Positions 20,593 to 29,209 of a stretch of 64,000 nt of DNA are shown one piece after another. This stretch comes from Streptomyces sp. MMG1121 (GTDB lineage Bacteria; Actinomycetota; Actinomycetes; Streptomycetales; Streptomycetaceae). A program made the position numbers and the translations under genes. Location of the stretch: positions 65,571 through 129,570 of the forward strand of contig NZ_LGDV01000202.1 of assembly GCF_001280015.1 (NCBI RefSeq), written 5' to 3'. Under the pieces are notes generated by a model. The model had not been told where the DNA came from, ran no database searches, and worked only from the letters and a program-made list of their open reading frames with translations. Numbering within the stretch: position 1 is the stretch's first letter; the number at the start of each line of letters is the position of its first letter.

Positions 20593-20649
20593 CACTCTTG
20601 TGAAGAAGCCCACGATCATGGCAAACGATCACTTTTGCCTGCAAGAGTG
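20593..20649 (+). promoter_or_regulatory. Nested inverted repeats upstream of the MMPL gene
   Basis: CACTCTTG (20593-20600) pairs with CAAGAGTG (20642-20649), and inside it GGCAAA (20620-20625) pairs with TTTGCC (20634-20639). The stretch is also less GC-rich than its surroundings. It could be a double operator or a structured leader for the transporter gene that starts 95 bp later. No promoter boxes are certain. Confidence 0.45.
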
Positions 20650-20744
20650 TCCTGCGATTGCTCATCCTTTCTTTGCGGGCAGTTCAGTCCATGGACGATT
20701 GTTCCCGGCCAAAGATCCATAAATCGTTCCCTGGGAGCACGTCC

Positions 20745-22973
20745 GTGGCAGAACTCGCCCGTTGGTGTGTCCGGCACCGGCTGATCGCCGTGCTGCTGTG
20801 GCTTCTCGCCTTCGGCGGGGTGAGCGCGGCCGCCGCCGTGGCCGGTACGTCGTACTCGAACGACTACGAGGTGCCGGGCACCGAGTCCGGCCGGGCCACG
20901 CAGCTGCTCCAGGAGGGTTTTCCGGGCCTGGGCGGGGACAGCGACACCGTCGTCTGGCACACCACCGGCGGCAGCGTCCGCGCCGCCGACGTCGAGCAGG
21001 ACATGACCCGCACCCTCGACCGGATCGCCGCACTGCCCGGTGTCGCCTCGGTGTCCGGACCGTACGGCGGCCAGGGCACGCACCGGATCAGCGCGGACGG
21101 CCGTACGGCCTACGCCACCGTCACCTTCACCCGGCCCTCCGAGGAGATCGGCAAGGCCGAGGCACAGGCCGTGGTGCGCACCGCCAAGGCCGCCGAGGGC
21201 GACGGGCTCCAAGTGGAGCTGGGCGGCGACGCGATCGCGCTCACCGCGTCCCCGCGCGAACACACCGCCGAGCTGGTCGGCGTGCTCGTCGCGGCCGTCG
21301 TGCTGTTCCTCGCCTTCGGCTCGCTCGCCGCCTCGGCCCTGCCCATCGCCACCGCGCTGGTCGGCGTCGGCACCGCCTACGCCGGCATCGGGCTGCTCGG
21401 ACACGCCATGACGGTCGCCGACTTCGCGCCCATGCTCGGCATGCTGATCGGGCTCGGCGTCGGCATCGACTACGCGCTGTTCATAGTGACCAGACACCGG
21501 CGCGGACTGAAACGCGGCCTGAGTGTCACCGAGGCCGCGGTGAGTGCCGTGGCCACCACCGGACGCGCCGTCGTCTTCGCGGGTGCGACGGTGTGCATCG
21601 CCCTGCTCGGGATGCTGATACTGCGGCTGGGCTTCCTCAACGGGGTCGCCGTGGCGGCCTCGTTGACGGTCGTGCTCACCGTCGCGGCCTCGGTCACCCT
21701 GCTGCCCGCCCTGCTGTCGTACCTCGGCCCGCGCGCCCTCAGCCGCCGCGAGCGGCGCCGGCTCGCCGCGCACGGGCCGCGCCCGGAGCTGCCCACGGGC
21801 CTCGCCGCCCGCTGGTCGGCGCTGGTCGAACGCCACCCCAAGCTGCTCGGCGCGCTCGCGCTCGCCGTCGTCGCCGTGCTCGCCCTGCCGACCCTCTCGC
21901 TGCACCTCGGCACCTCCGACCAGGGCAACGACCCGCGCACCTCCACCACCCGCAAGGCCTACGACCTGCTCGCCGCGGGCTTCGGCCCCGGGGTGAACGG
22001 GCCGCTCACCCTGGTGACACGGGTGGAAGGAGCCGCCGACAAGCTCGCCCTGGACAACCTCGGCACGACGCTGCGCGACACCCAGGGCGTCGCCTCCGTC
22101 ACCCCGGTCGCGTACGACACCGGCGGCGACACCGCCTACCTCACGGTCGTCCCCGACTCCGCGCCCCAGTCGCAGGACACCAGTGCCCTCGTGGACCGGC
22201 TGCGCACCGAGGTCCTGCCGCGCGCACAGACCGGCACCTCCCTCGACGTCCAGGTCGGCGGAGTGACGGCCGGCTACGACGACTTCGCGGATGTGATCGT
22301 CGGCAAACTGCCGCTGTTCGTCGGCTCGGTCGTCGGACTCGGCTGCCTCCTGCTGCTGGTCGCCTTCCGTTCGCTCGGCATCCCGGCGAAGGCCGCCGCC
22401 ATGAACATCGCCGCCGTGGCCGCCGCGTTCGGCGTCGTCGTCGCCGTCTTCCAGTGGGGCTGGGGCAGCGAACTGCTCGGCCTCGGGCGGGCCGGGCCCA
22501 TCGAGCCCTTCCTGCCCGTGATCATGGTCTCGGTGCTCTTCGGCCTCTCCATGGACTACCAGGTCTTCCTGGTCAGCCGGATGTACGAGGAGTGGCTGGA
22601 GACCGGCGACAACCGGCGAGCCGTCCGCGTGGGCCTCGCCGAGACCAGCCGGGTCATCAACTCCGCCGCGGTCATCATGATCTCGGTCTTCCTCGCCTTC
22701 GTGCTCAGCGGCGACCGGGTCATCGCCATGTTCGGCATAGCGCTGGCCTCGGCCGTAGCCCTCGACGCCTTCGTGCTGCGCACCCTGCTCGTGCCAGCGC
22801 TGATGCATCTGCTCGGCCCCGCCAACTGGTGGCTGCCCGCCTGGCTGGAACGCCGCCTGCCCCGCATCAGCATCGAGCCGCCCGAGTGCCGTACCGCCCA
22901 TGAGAGGCTCGGCACGGTCCCGGTGGCGCACTTGCGAGAGGAACAGCACGATGTACGCGATATCCCTGGGTGA
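20745..22973 (+). CDS. MMPL/RND-family transporter
   Basis: This protein of about 742 residues is a membrane exporter of the MmpL/RND superfamily. It starts at a GTG with GGGAG eight bases upstream (MAELARWCVRHRLIAVLLW), has one helix, a large extracytoplasmic loop (GTSYSNDYEVPGTES onward), a block of five helices with GLGVGIDYALFIVTRHRRGL (about residues 230-260), a second loop, and a second block with SVLFGLSMDYQVFLVSRMYEEW. The two Asp-Tyr motifs are the typical proton-relay sites. Actinobacterial members export lipids or peptides; cargo unknown. Earlier starts at 20658 and 20691 are possible. The GNAT gene overlaps its end by 23 bp. Confidence 0.88.
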   Translation: MAELARWCVRHRLIAVLLWLLAFGGVSAAAAVAGTSYSNDYEVPGTESGRATQLLQEGFPGLGGDSDTVVWHTTGGSVRAADVEQDMTRTLDRIAALPGVASVSGPYGGQGTHRISADGRTAYATVTFTRPSEEIGKAEAQAVVRTAKAAEGDGLQVELGGDAIALTASPREHTAELVGVLVAAVVLFLAFGSLAASALPIATALVGVGTAYAGIGLLGHAMTVADFAPMLGMLIGLGVGIDYALFIVTRHRRGLKRGLSVTEAAVSAVATTGRAVVFAGATVCIALLGMLILRLGFLNGVAVAASLTVVLTVAASVTLLPALLSYLGPRALSRRERRRLAAHGPRPELPTGLAARWSALVERHPKLLGALALAVVAVLALPTLSLHLGTSDQGNDPRTSTTRKAYDLLAAGFGPGVNGPLTLVTRVEGAADKLALDNLGTTLRDTQGVASVTPVAYDTGGDTAYLTVVPDSAPQSQDTSALVDRLRTEVLPRAQTGTSLDVQVGGVTAGYDDFADVIVGKLPLFVGSVVGLGCLLLLVAFRSLGIPAKAAAMNIAAVAAAFGVVVAVFQWGWGSELLGLGRAGPIEPFLPVIMVSVLFGLSMDYQVFLVSRMYEEWLETGDNRRAVRVGLAETSRVINSAAVIMISVFLAFVLSGDRVIAMFGIALASAVALDAFVLRTLLVPALMHLLGPANWWLPAWLERRLPRISIEPPECRTAHERLGTVPVAHLREEQHDVRDIPG

Positions 22974-23526
22974 CGACGGGGCCGAACTGCGGCCGCTGGA
23001 GGTGTGGCACGCCGAGGAGGTGCTCGCCACCGTCGACCGGGGACGCGAGTTCATCGGCCGGCACGTCGGGCTGCCGGACGTGGTGTCCGACCTGGACGGC
23101 GCCCGCGCGTGGCTGAAGTCCTACGCCGACCGGCGCGCCGTCGACGGCGGGAGTCTGCACGGCATCTGGCTGGACGGAAAGCTGGTCGGCGGGCTGCTGT
23201 TCCGCGTGTGGGACACCCCGAGCGGGGTGTGCGAGGCCGGCTGCTGGCTGGAGCCGGCGGCGGCCGGGCGCGGACTGGTCACGCGCGGCATGCGGATACT
23301 GCTGGACTGGGCCTTCGAGGAGCGCGGCATGCACCGCGTGGAGTGGCAGGTCTCCTCGGCCAACGAGCCCAGCATCAACGTGGCCCGGCGGCTCGGCATG
23401 ACGCGCGAGGGCGTGCTCCGCGAGAACTACCCGCACCGGGGCGTGCGCACCAGCACCGAGATCTGGGCGGTGCTCGCCCCCGAGTGGCGTACGGCACGCG
23501 CGCGTAGCGGGCAGAACGATCATTAA
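22951..23526 (+). CDS. GNAT-family N-acetyltransferase (RimJ/RimL-like)
   Basis: This 191-residue protein matches the RimJ/RimL branch of acetyltransferases: LRPLEVWHAEEVL opening, CWLEPAAAGRGLVTRGMRILLDWAF (acetyl-CoA pyrophosphate loop GRGLVT, about residues 107-112), RVEWQVSSANEPSINVARRLG (about 130-150) and EGVLRENY. It transfers acetyl to an amino group, perhaps of a protein N-terminus or small amine. GAGAGG precedes the ATG, and the start lies within the last codons of the MMPL gene, so the two are coupled. Confidence 0.85.
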   Translation: MYAISLGDDGAELRPLEVWHAEEVLATVDRGREFIGRHVGLPDVVSDLDGARAWLKSYADRRAVDGGSLHGIWLDGKLVGGLLFRVWDTPSGVCEAGCWLEPAAAGRGLVTRGMRILLDWAFEERGMHRVEWQVSSANEPSINVARRLGMTREGVLRENYPHRGVRTSTEIWAVLAPEWRTARARSGQNDH

Positions 23527-23561
23527 TAGACCTCTCAGACAGCCTCCGTACGGTGCCAGGC

Positions 23562-24128
23562 ATGGCAACGAAGACAGAGGCCGGCGCAGAGGCGCGAAAC
23601 GACGACGAGACAGCGGTGGAGACCGTCACCGCCGAGGAGGAGGCCGCGCAGGCGGAGGCCGGTGACCAGAGCCCGGAGCTCGAGGAGAACCCGGAACCCG
23701 ACGAGGAGGCCGCCGAGCCGGAGGCCAAGGTGCCTTCCGGGGTCGGCCAGGGCGCCGGTGCCGTCGTCTCCGCCGTGCTGGGCCTGGTCTCGCTCAGCGG
23801 CGGCTGGATCGGCACCATCGCCGGCGCCCGCGAACAGCTCGTCGGGCAGCTGCGCACCTCCTCCACCGCGAGCGTCGCCACGCAGATCAAGGAGGTCTAC
23901 GGCGACGCCTGGCACAGCACCGCCCTGTGGGCTGGCCTGTTCGCGCTGGCCGCGCTGCTCACCGGCGTGGTCGTGCTCGCCCGGCCCGCTTTCGGCGTTC
24001 CCGGCCGCCCGCAGGCCCCGTGGATCAAGTCGGTCGCCTGGGCGGGTGTCTCGCTCGGTGTCATCGGCCTGGTCCTGGCCGTCCTGAAGTACTCCGACGC
24101 GCTGCTGGGCCTGCCCTCGGCGAGCTGA
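23562..24128 (+). CDS. Membrane protein with long acidic N-terminal region (188 aa)
   Basis: About 55 residues of Glu/Asp/Ala-rich, probably disordered sequence (ARNDDETAVETVTAEEEAA) lead into three or four membrane helices: VVSAVLGLVSLSGGWIGTIAG (about 68-88), ALWAGLFALAALLTGVVVLA and VAWAGVSLGVIGLVLAVL. The loop between the first two reads LRTSSTASVATQIKEVYGDAWH. No known family. ATG 23562 is preferred over GTG 23553. A strong terminator follows. Confidence 0.7.
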   Translation: MATKTEAGAEARNDDETAVETVTAEEEAAQAEAGDQSPELEENPEPDEEAAEPEAKVPSGVGQGAGAVVSAVLGLVSLSGGWIGTIAGAREQLVGQLRTSSTASVATQIKEVYGDAWHSTALWAGLFALAALLTGVVVLARPAFGVPGRPQAPWIKSVAWAGVSLGVIGLVLAVLKYSDALLGLPSAS

Positions 24129-24144
24129 GAAACCGCAGGTCCCA

Positions 24145-24191
24145 GGGGCCTTAGGGAATCCGTGAGCACCTTACGGACTCCCTGAGGCCCC
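24145..24191 (+). terminator. Long hairpin after the acidic membrane protein
   Basis: Bases 24145-24163 pair with 24173-24191 over 19 positions with only two mismatches, around a nine-base loop. It separates this unit from the 63-aa gene downstream. Confidence 0.75.
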
Positions 24192-24326
24192 TTACGCGCG
24201 CGCGTGCGGCCCGCGGGCGGCGCGAAGATGCGGAACTCTCCCGATGCGGCACACCCCCCTCGCGGACGAAGGTGGAGGCATCGCAGAACGCGAGGCTTTT
24301 CACCGACTCCCTTCGAAGGAAACGCC

Positions 24327-24518
24327 GTGATCGAGATCGAGTACCACAGGATGCGTGCCGCCCAGCTGATCCGCGAGGCCGAGCAGGAGCGGCTGGCCCG
24401 CTCTCTCACCCGGGCCCGCCGCGCCGCCCGCCGCGCGGAGCCTGCCGACCACGACCGCACGGGTGCCGAGTCCCATACCGACCGGCCCGGCCGGCGCCGG
24501 CTTCCGCGCACCGCGTGA
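24327..24518 (+). CDS. Small basic protein (63 aa), MIEIEYHRMRA type
   Basis: A GTG with GAAGGA nine bases upstream starts a 63-residue protein, MIEIEYHRMRAAQLIREAE, rich in Arg and Ala, predicted as a charged helix (about residues 8-42, heptad-like) with a disordered tail. I recall near-identical short proteins in many Streptomyces, which supports it being real; no function is known. It lies directly upstream of the large LAL regulator. Confidence 0.6.
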   Translation: MIEIEYHRMRAAQLIREAEQERLARSLTRARRAARRAEPADHDRTGAESHTDRPGRRRLPRTA

Positions 24519-24610
24519 ACACCGGGCCGGCTGGCCCCCTCCCGGCCGTAAGTACGACCATCTCACCGGTCCTGTGGAAAACGAGTGCCCCGCCGCCCGG
24601 GCCCCGTGCG

Positions 24611-27600
24611 ATGCTCGGGCCCGTGGAGACCAAGTCCGTCAGTCCCGTGTTCGTCGGCCGTAGCGACGAACTGGACACGTTGAACGACGCGCTCGCCCGC
24701 GCCCGCGCGGGCGAGCCGCAGGCACTGCTGCTCGGCGGCGAGGCCGGGGTCGGCAAGACCCGCCTCGTCGAGGAGTTCGCCGCGGCCGCCGCCCGGCACG
24801 CGGTCGTCGCCGTCGGCGGCTGCGTCGAGATCGGCGCCGACGGGCTGCCGTTCGCCCCCTTCTCCACCGCCCTGCGCGCCCTGCGCGATGCCCTGCCCGA
24901 GCAGTTCGCCACCGCCGCGAGCGGGCAGGAGGAGGAGCTGGCCCGGCTCCTGCCCGACCTGGGCGAGGCTGGCGCCGGCCGCCACGACGAGCAGGGCATG
25001 GCCCGCCTGTTCGAGCTGACGGCCCGGCTGCTGGAGCGGGTCGCGGGCGAGCGGCCGGTCGTGTTCGTCCTGGAGGACCTGCACTGGGCCGACGCCTCCA
25101 CCCGGCACCTCCTGGCCTACCTCTTCCGAACCCTGCGCGCCGGCCGGCTCCTCGTCCTCGCCAGCTACCGCTCCGACGACATCCACCGCCGCCACCCCCT
25201 GCGCCCCCTGCTCGCCGAACTCGACCGGCTGCGCACCGTCCGCCGTATCGAACTCGCCCGCTTCACGCGCGAGGAGGTCGGCCGCCAGATCGCCGGCATC
25301 CTCGCCGCCGAACCCGACCCCGCCCGGGTGGACGAGATCTTCCGACGCTCCGACGGCAACGCCTTCTTCGTCGAGGAACTGGCCGTCACCGACTGCGACC
25401 GGCAGTGCTCCGGCCTCACCGACTCCCTGCGCGACCTGCTCCTGGTCCGGGTCGAGACGCTGCCGGAGAGCGCCCAGCGGGTCGCCCGGATCGTCGCCGA
25501 GGGCGGCTCCACCGTGGAGTACCGGCTGATCGCCGCCGTCGCCCGGCTCACCGAGGACGACCTCATCGAAGCGCTGCGGGCCGCCGTCGGCATCAACATC
25601 CTCGCCGTCACCCCGGCCGGCGACGGCTACCGCTTCCGGCACTCCCTGGTCCGCGAGGCCGTCGCCGACGACCTGCTGCCCGGCGAACGCTCCCGGCTCA
25701 ACCGCCGCTACGCCGAAGCCCTGGAGGCCGACCCCACGCTCGTGCCGGCCGACGCGCGCGTGATGCGCCTGGCCAGTTACTGGTACCACGCGCACGACGC
25801 CGCCAAGGCCCTGCCCGCCGTCCTGGACGCCTCCGTGGTGGCCCGCCGCCGGCATGCCTACACCGAGCAACTGGGGCTGCTGGAGCGGGCGATGGAGCTG
25901 TGGGACAACGTCCCCGCAGAGGTCCGCTCCGCCCTGCGCCCGGTCGACTACACCGAGGTCTACCCTCCGTGCGGCTGCGACCCGGCCACCCCCCTGCGCT
26001 ATCTCGACCTGATGGCCGAGGCCGCCGTAGCGGGCCGCTTCGGCGGCGAACGCGAACGCGCGCTGAAGATCACCAAGCGGGCGCTGCGCCTCCTGGAGGA
26101 CGAGCCGGACTCCCTGCGCGCCGCCTGGTTCTGGATCCAGCGCTCCCGCCTGGTCCAGTCCCAGGCCCGCGGCGACGGCTGGCGGGAACTGGCCACCGCC
26201 CAGGACCTGGTGCGCGGCCTGCCGCCCTCGGAGGTGCACGCCGAGGTCCTGGCCCTGGTCGCCAACTGGTCCATGCTGCACCGGCCCGGACCCGAGGCCT
26301 GCGCCGCCGCCGAGCGGGCCGTCGAGTACGCGCGCATGGTGGGCGCCCGCGACATCGAACTGCACGCGCGCCTCACCCTCGGCTGTCTCAAGGTGGACTC
26401 CGGCGACTGCGAGGCCGGTCTGGCGGAGCTGCGGCAGGTGCTGCACGACACCCTGGCCGAGGGGGTGCACCAGGTCGCGGGCCGCGCCTATGTGAACCTG
26501 CCGTCCGAACTGCAGGGCGTCGGCCGTGACCGGGAGGCCGCCCCCCTGCTGCGCGAGGGCATCGCCTTCGCCCGCGCCCATGGCCTGCCGGACTCCGAGG
26601 CCTGGATGCGGGGCAATCTGTCCGACGCGCTCTACGCACTCGGCCAGTGGCCGGAGGCGGCCGAGTCCGCCACCCACGCGACCCGGGTCGGCCACAGCGC
26701 CAAACCCCGCGGCGCGGGCGCCCTGCGCCTGGCGCACCTCGCCCTGGCCCACGGCGACCTCGCCGAGGCGGACCGGCACCTCGCGGCCGCCCGCGCCCAT
26801 TACGGCACCCACGACCCCATGCCCCAGCAGTCCCTGCCGCTGGCCCGCATCGCCCTCGGTGTCGCGGCGGGACAGGACCGGATCGCCGACGCGCGCGCCG
26901 AACTGCGCCAGGCCCTGGACGCCGGGTTCCCGCCCGGCACCCACCGCTACGGCTGGCCACTGCTGCTGGCCGCCGCCACCGCCGAGGCCGACGCCCGTAC
27001 CCTGCCCGCGGCCCAGCCCGGCCGCGAAGAGATCCTCGACCGCCTCCACGAGGCCGTCCGCGAACTCACCACCGGCGCCCCGCTCTGGCAGGCCTACGAC
27101 CAGTGGACCCGGGCCGAACTGCTGCGCGCGCGAGGCACGGACCTGGTCGACACCTGGTCGCCGCTGGTCGCCGCCTTCGAGTGCCTGGACCGTCCCTACG
27201 ACCTCGCCCGGATCCGCCACCGCCTCGCCGGAGCCCTTCTCATGGACGGCGGCGACGACGAACGCGACCGTGCGGTGGAACTGCTCCGGCTCTCCGCGGC
27301 GGTCGCAGCCCACCTCGGCGCACGGCCCCTCGCCGACGCCGTCACCCGGCTCGCCCAGCGCGCCCGCCTCACCCTCACTCGCGCCCCACGACAGGCCCCG
27401 ACGCCCGCCGACCCGGCCGCCGCCCTCGGCCTGACCAGCCGGGAGCGGGACGTGCTGCGCCTGGTCACGGCCGGCCGCACCAACCGCCAGATAGCCGAGG
27501 TGCTGTTCATCTCCCCGAAGACGGCGAGCGTCCACGTCTCCAACATCCTGAGCAAGCTCGGCGTCGCGGGCAGGGGAGAGGCGGCGGCCGTGGCCCACCG

Positions 27601-27649
27601 GCTGGGACTGTTTCCGGCCGAGACCGCCACTGCGCCTACGGCGGGCTGA
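24611..27649 (+). CDS. LuxR-family ATP-binding (LAL) transcriptional regulator
   Basis: This protein of about 1012 residues has an N-terminal AAA-type ATPase (VFVGRSDELDTL; Walker A GGEAGVGKTRLVEEF about residues 41-55; Walker B VVFVLEDLHWAD about 152-163), a long helical TPR-like middle, and a C-terminal LuxR helix-turn-helix (LTSRERDVLRLVTAGRTNR, FISPKTASVHVSNIL, about 940-1000). LAL proteins activate catabolic or secondary-metabolite genes in response to an unknown inducer bound by the middle part. A CGC motif (YPPCGCDPATP) interrupts the TPR area. GTG 24623 is an alternative start. A DUF6191 gene follows 35 bp downstream. Confidence 0.88.
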   Translation: MLGPVETKSVSPVFVGRSDELDTLNDALARARAGEPQALLLGGEAGVGKTRLVEEFAAAAARHAVVAVGGCVEIGADGLPFAPFSTALRALRDALPEQFATAASGQEEELARLLPDLGEAGAGRHDEQGMARLFELTARLLERVAGERPVVFVLEDLHWADASTRHLLAYLFRTLRAGRLLVLASYRSDDIHRRHPLRPLLAELDRLRTVRRIELARFTREEVGRQIAGILAAEPDPARVDEIFRRSDGNAFFVEELAVTDCDRQCSGLTDSLRDLLLVRVETLPESAQRVARIVAEGGSTVEYRLIAAVARLTEDDLIEALRAAVGINILAVTPAGDGYRFRHSLVREAVADDLLPGERSRLNRRYAEALEADPTLVPADARVMRLASYWYHAHDAAKALPAVLDASVVARRRHAYTEQLGLLERAMELWDNVPAEVRSALRPVDYTEVYPPCGCDPATPLRYLDLMAEAAVAGRFGGERERALKITKRALRLLEDEPDSLRAAWFWIQRSRLVQSQARGDGWRELATAQDLVRGLPPSEVHAEVLALVANWSMLHRPGPEACAAAERAVEYARMVGARDIELHARLTLGCLKVDSGDCEAGLAELRQVLHDTLAEGVHQVAGRAYVNLPSELQGVGRDREAAPLLREGIAFARAHGLPDSEAWMRGNLSDALYALGQWPEAAESATHATRVGHSAKPRGAGALRLAHLALAHGDLAEADRHLAAARAHYGTHDPMPQQSLPLARIALGVAAGQDRIADARAELRQALDAGFPPGTHRYGWPLLLAAATAEADARTLPAAQPGREEILDRLHEAVRELTTGAPLWQAYDQWTRAELLRARGTDLVDTWSPLVAAFECLDRPYDLARIRHRLAGALLMDGGDDERDRAVELLRLSAAVAAHLGARPLADAVTRLAQRARLTLTRAPRQAPTPADPAAALGLTSRERDVLRLVTAGRTNRQIAEVLFISPKTASVHVSNILSKLGVAGRGEAAAVAHRLGLFPAETATAPTAG

Positions 27650-27684
27650 CTCGTACGCTGGAGGAAACCGGCAAGGGAGAGGCC

Positions 27685-27882
27685 GTGTTCAACGCTTTCG
27701 AGGAACTGTTCACGCCCGGCCGCAAACACACCCACGACGAGCAGAAACGGCTGGAGCTGACCCGGGAGGACGTCGGGGACACCGACCCCGGCCGCGGGCC
27801 GATAGACCTCGCCTCGGGAAAGGTCGTCGTACGCCTGCCCACGCCGCCGCCCGACGGAGCGCACGCCACGGAGGACGACTAG
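27685..27882 (+). CDS. DUF6191-like small protein (65 aa)
   Basis: GTG start with AAGGGAGAGG about eight bases upstream. The protein begins MFNAFEELFTPGRKHTHDEQ, then RLELTREDVGDTDPGRGPIDLASGKVVV, a short soluble sequence that I associate with the actinobacterial DUF6191 family. Function is unknown. It is convergent with the sugar dehydrogenase gene (45 bp gap). Confidence 0.7.
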   Translation: MFNAFEELFTPGRKHTHDEQKRLELTREDVGDTDPGRGPIDLASGKVVVRLPTPPPDGAHATEDD

Positions 27883-27927
27883 CGGACACCATGGACGACG
27901 ACCAGGGAAGGACGCCGGCCGCGCCTC

Positions 27928-29082
27928 TCACCTCACTTGCGCCTCCAGCACCCGGTCGTCCCCCTGCTTCGGCCTGCCCCGGCCGTCCGTGTTGCTCGTC
28001 ACCAGCCAGACCTTGTCGCCGGCCGCCGCGACCACCGTGCGCAGGCGGCCGTAGGTGCCGGTGAGGAAGGCCTGCGGGGCGGCCGCCGCCTGCGTGCCCT
28101 TCAGCGGGATGCGCCACAGACGCTGTCCCTTCAGGCCCGCCATCCAGATCACGCCGCCCACGCAGGCGATGCCGCTGGGGGAGGCGTCGTCGGTGTGCCA
28201 CTGGGCCAGCGGGTTCTGGAAGGCGGCGTCGGAGGACCTGCCCTCGGCGACCGGCCAGCCGTAGTCGCCGCCGGGCTTGATCGCGTTCAGCTCGTCCCAG
28301 GTGTCCTGCCCGAACTCCGATGCGTACAGCCGCTGTTGGCCGTCCCAGGCCAGGCCCTGGACGTTGCGGTGGCCGTACGAGTACACCGGCGAGCCCGGGA
28401 AGGGGTTGCCCGGTGCCGGTTCGCCGTCCGGGGTCAGGCGCAGGATCTTGCCGCCCAGGGACTTCCTGTCCTGGGCCGCCCCCCGTTCGCCGCTCTCGCC
28501 GGTGCCCGCGTACAGCATGCCGTCGGGGCCGAACGCGATACGGCCGCCGTTGTGCACGGAGCCCTTGGGGATGCCCTTGAACACCGTGTCCGGAGCGCCC
28601 AGTTGCTCACCGGGCGGTTTCCGCTCGTCGTAGAGCAGGCGGGCGATGCGGTTGTCGGAGGCGGTCGTGAAGTAGGCGTAGATCATGTGGTCCGAGGCGA
28701 AGCCGGGGGAGAGGGCGATGCCGAGCAGGCCGCCCTCGCCGGCCGGGGAGACTCCGGAGACCTGGCCCAACTCGGTCTTCGCGCCGGTCTTTTCGTCCAC
28801 CCGGATGATCGTCCCGTCGTCACGGGAGGACACCAGCAGACCGCCGCCGGGCAGCGGGGCCAGTCCCCACGGGGTCTTCAGCCCCTCGGTCACGGTGCGC
28901 AGCACCTTCACCGAGCCCTTGGCGGGCGCGGCGGACCCGGTGGCCCGCGCGGAGCCGCCCGGCGCCGTACCGCCCGGCGTCGCGGGGCCGTCGCCCGGCG
29001 ATCCCGCGCTGCCCGCGGAGCAGCCCGCCGCCAGCAGGAGGGCGGCCGCGGCCAGCACGGCCGGTACAGCTCGACGTCGCAC
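27928..29082 (-). CDS. PQQ-dependent sugar dehydrogenase-like lipoprotein
   Basis: The protein has 384 residues. The signal peptide VRRRAVPAVLAAAALLLAAGC ends in a lipobox, placing it on the outer membrane face. The mature domain is a six-bladed propeller of the glucose/sorbosone dehydrogenase family: TPWGLAPLPGGGLLVSSRD, GEGGLLGIALSPGF, HNGGRIAFGPDGMLYAGTGESG, YSYGHRNVQGLAWDG and GGDYGWPVAEG. The catalytic-type His (HNGG) and the GHRN loop are present, but PQQ use is inferred. The GTG at 29082 (GAAGGGATC upstream) gives a proper signal peptide; longer starts do not. Confidence 0.85.
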   Translation of the reverse strand: MRRRAVPAVLAAAALLLAAGCSAGSAGSPGDGPATPGGTAPGGSARATGSAAPAKGSVKVLRTVTEGLKTPWGLAPLPGGGLLVSSRDDGTIIRVDEKTGAKTELGQVSGVSPAGEGGLLGIALSPGFASDHMIYAYFTTASDNRIARLLYDERKPPGEQLGAPDTVFKGIPKGSVHNGGRIAFGPDGMLYAGTGESGERGAAQDRKSLGGKILRLTPDGEPAPGNPFPGSPVYSYGHRNVQGLAWDGQQRLYASEFGQDTWDELNAIKPGGDYGWPVAEGRSSDAAFQNPLAQWHTDDASPSGIACVGGVIWMAGLKGQRLWRIPLKGTQAAAAPQAFLTGTYGRLRTVVAAAGDKVWLVTSNTDGRGRPKQGDDRVLEAQVR

Positions 29083-29209
29083 GATGACGATCCCTTCGAG
29101 ACAGCGGTTCACCGCGGGGCCGACGGCCCGCCGCCGCCTCCCCTCTCCCGCACCGCCCATCCCACCCGGACGCCCGATCCCGCGCAACCCGGGCCGGACA
29201 GATGCCAGT

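Noticed and set aside
24563..27598. A 1011-codon open frame on the minus strand opposite the LAL regulator
   Set aside because: No recognisable domain, Gly/Val/Gln-rich; the plus strand has clear Walker and LuxR motifs.
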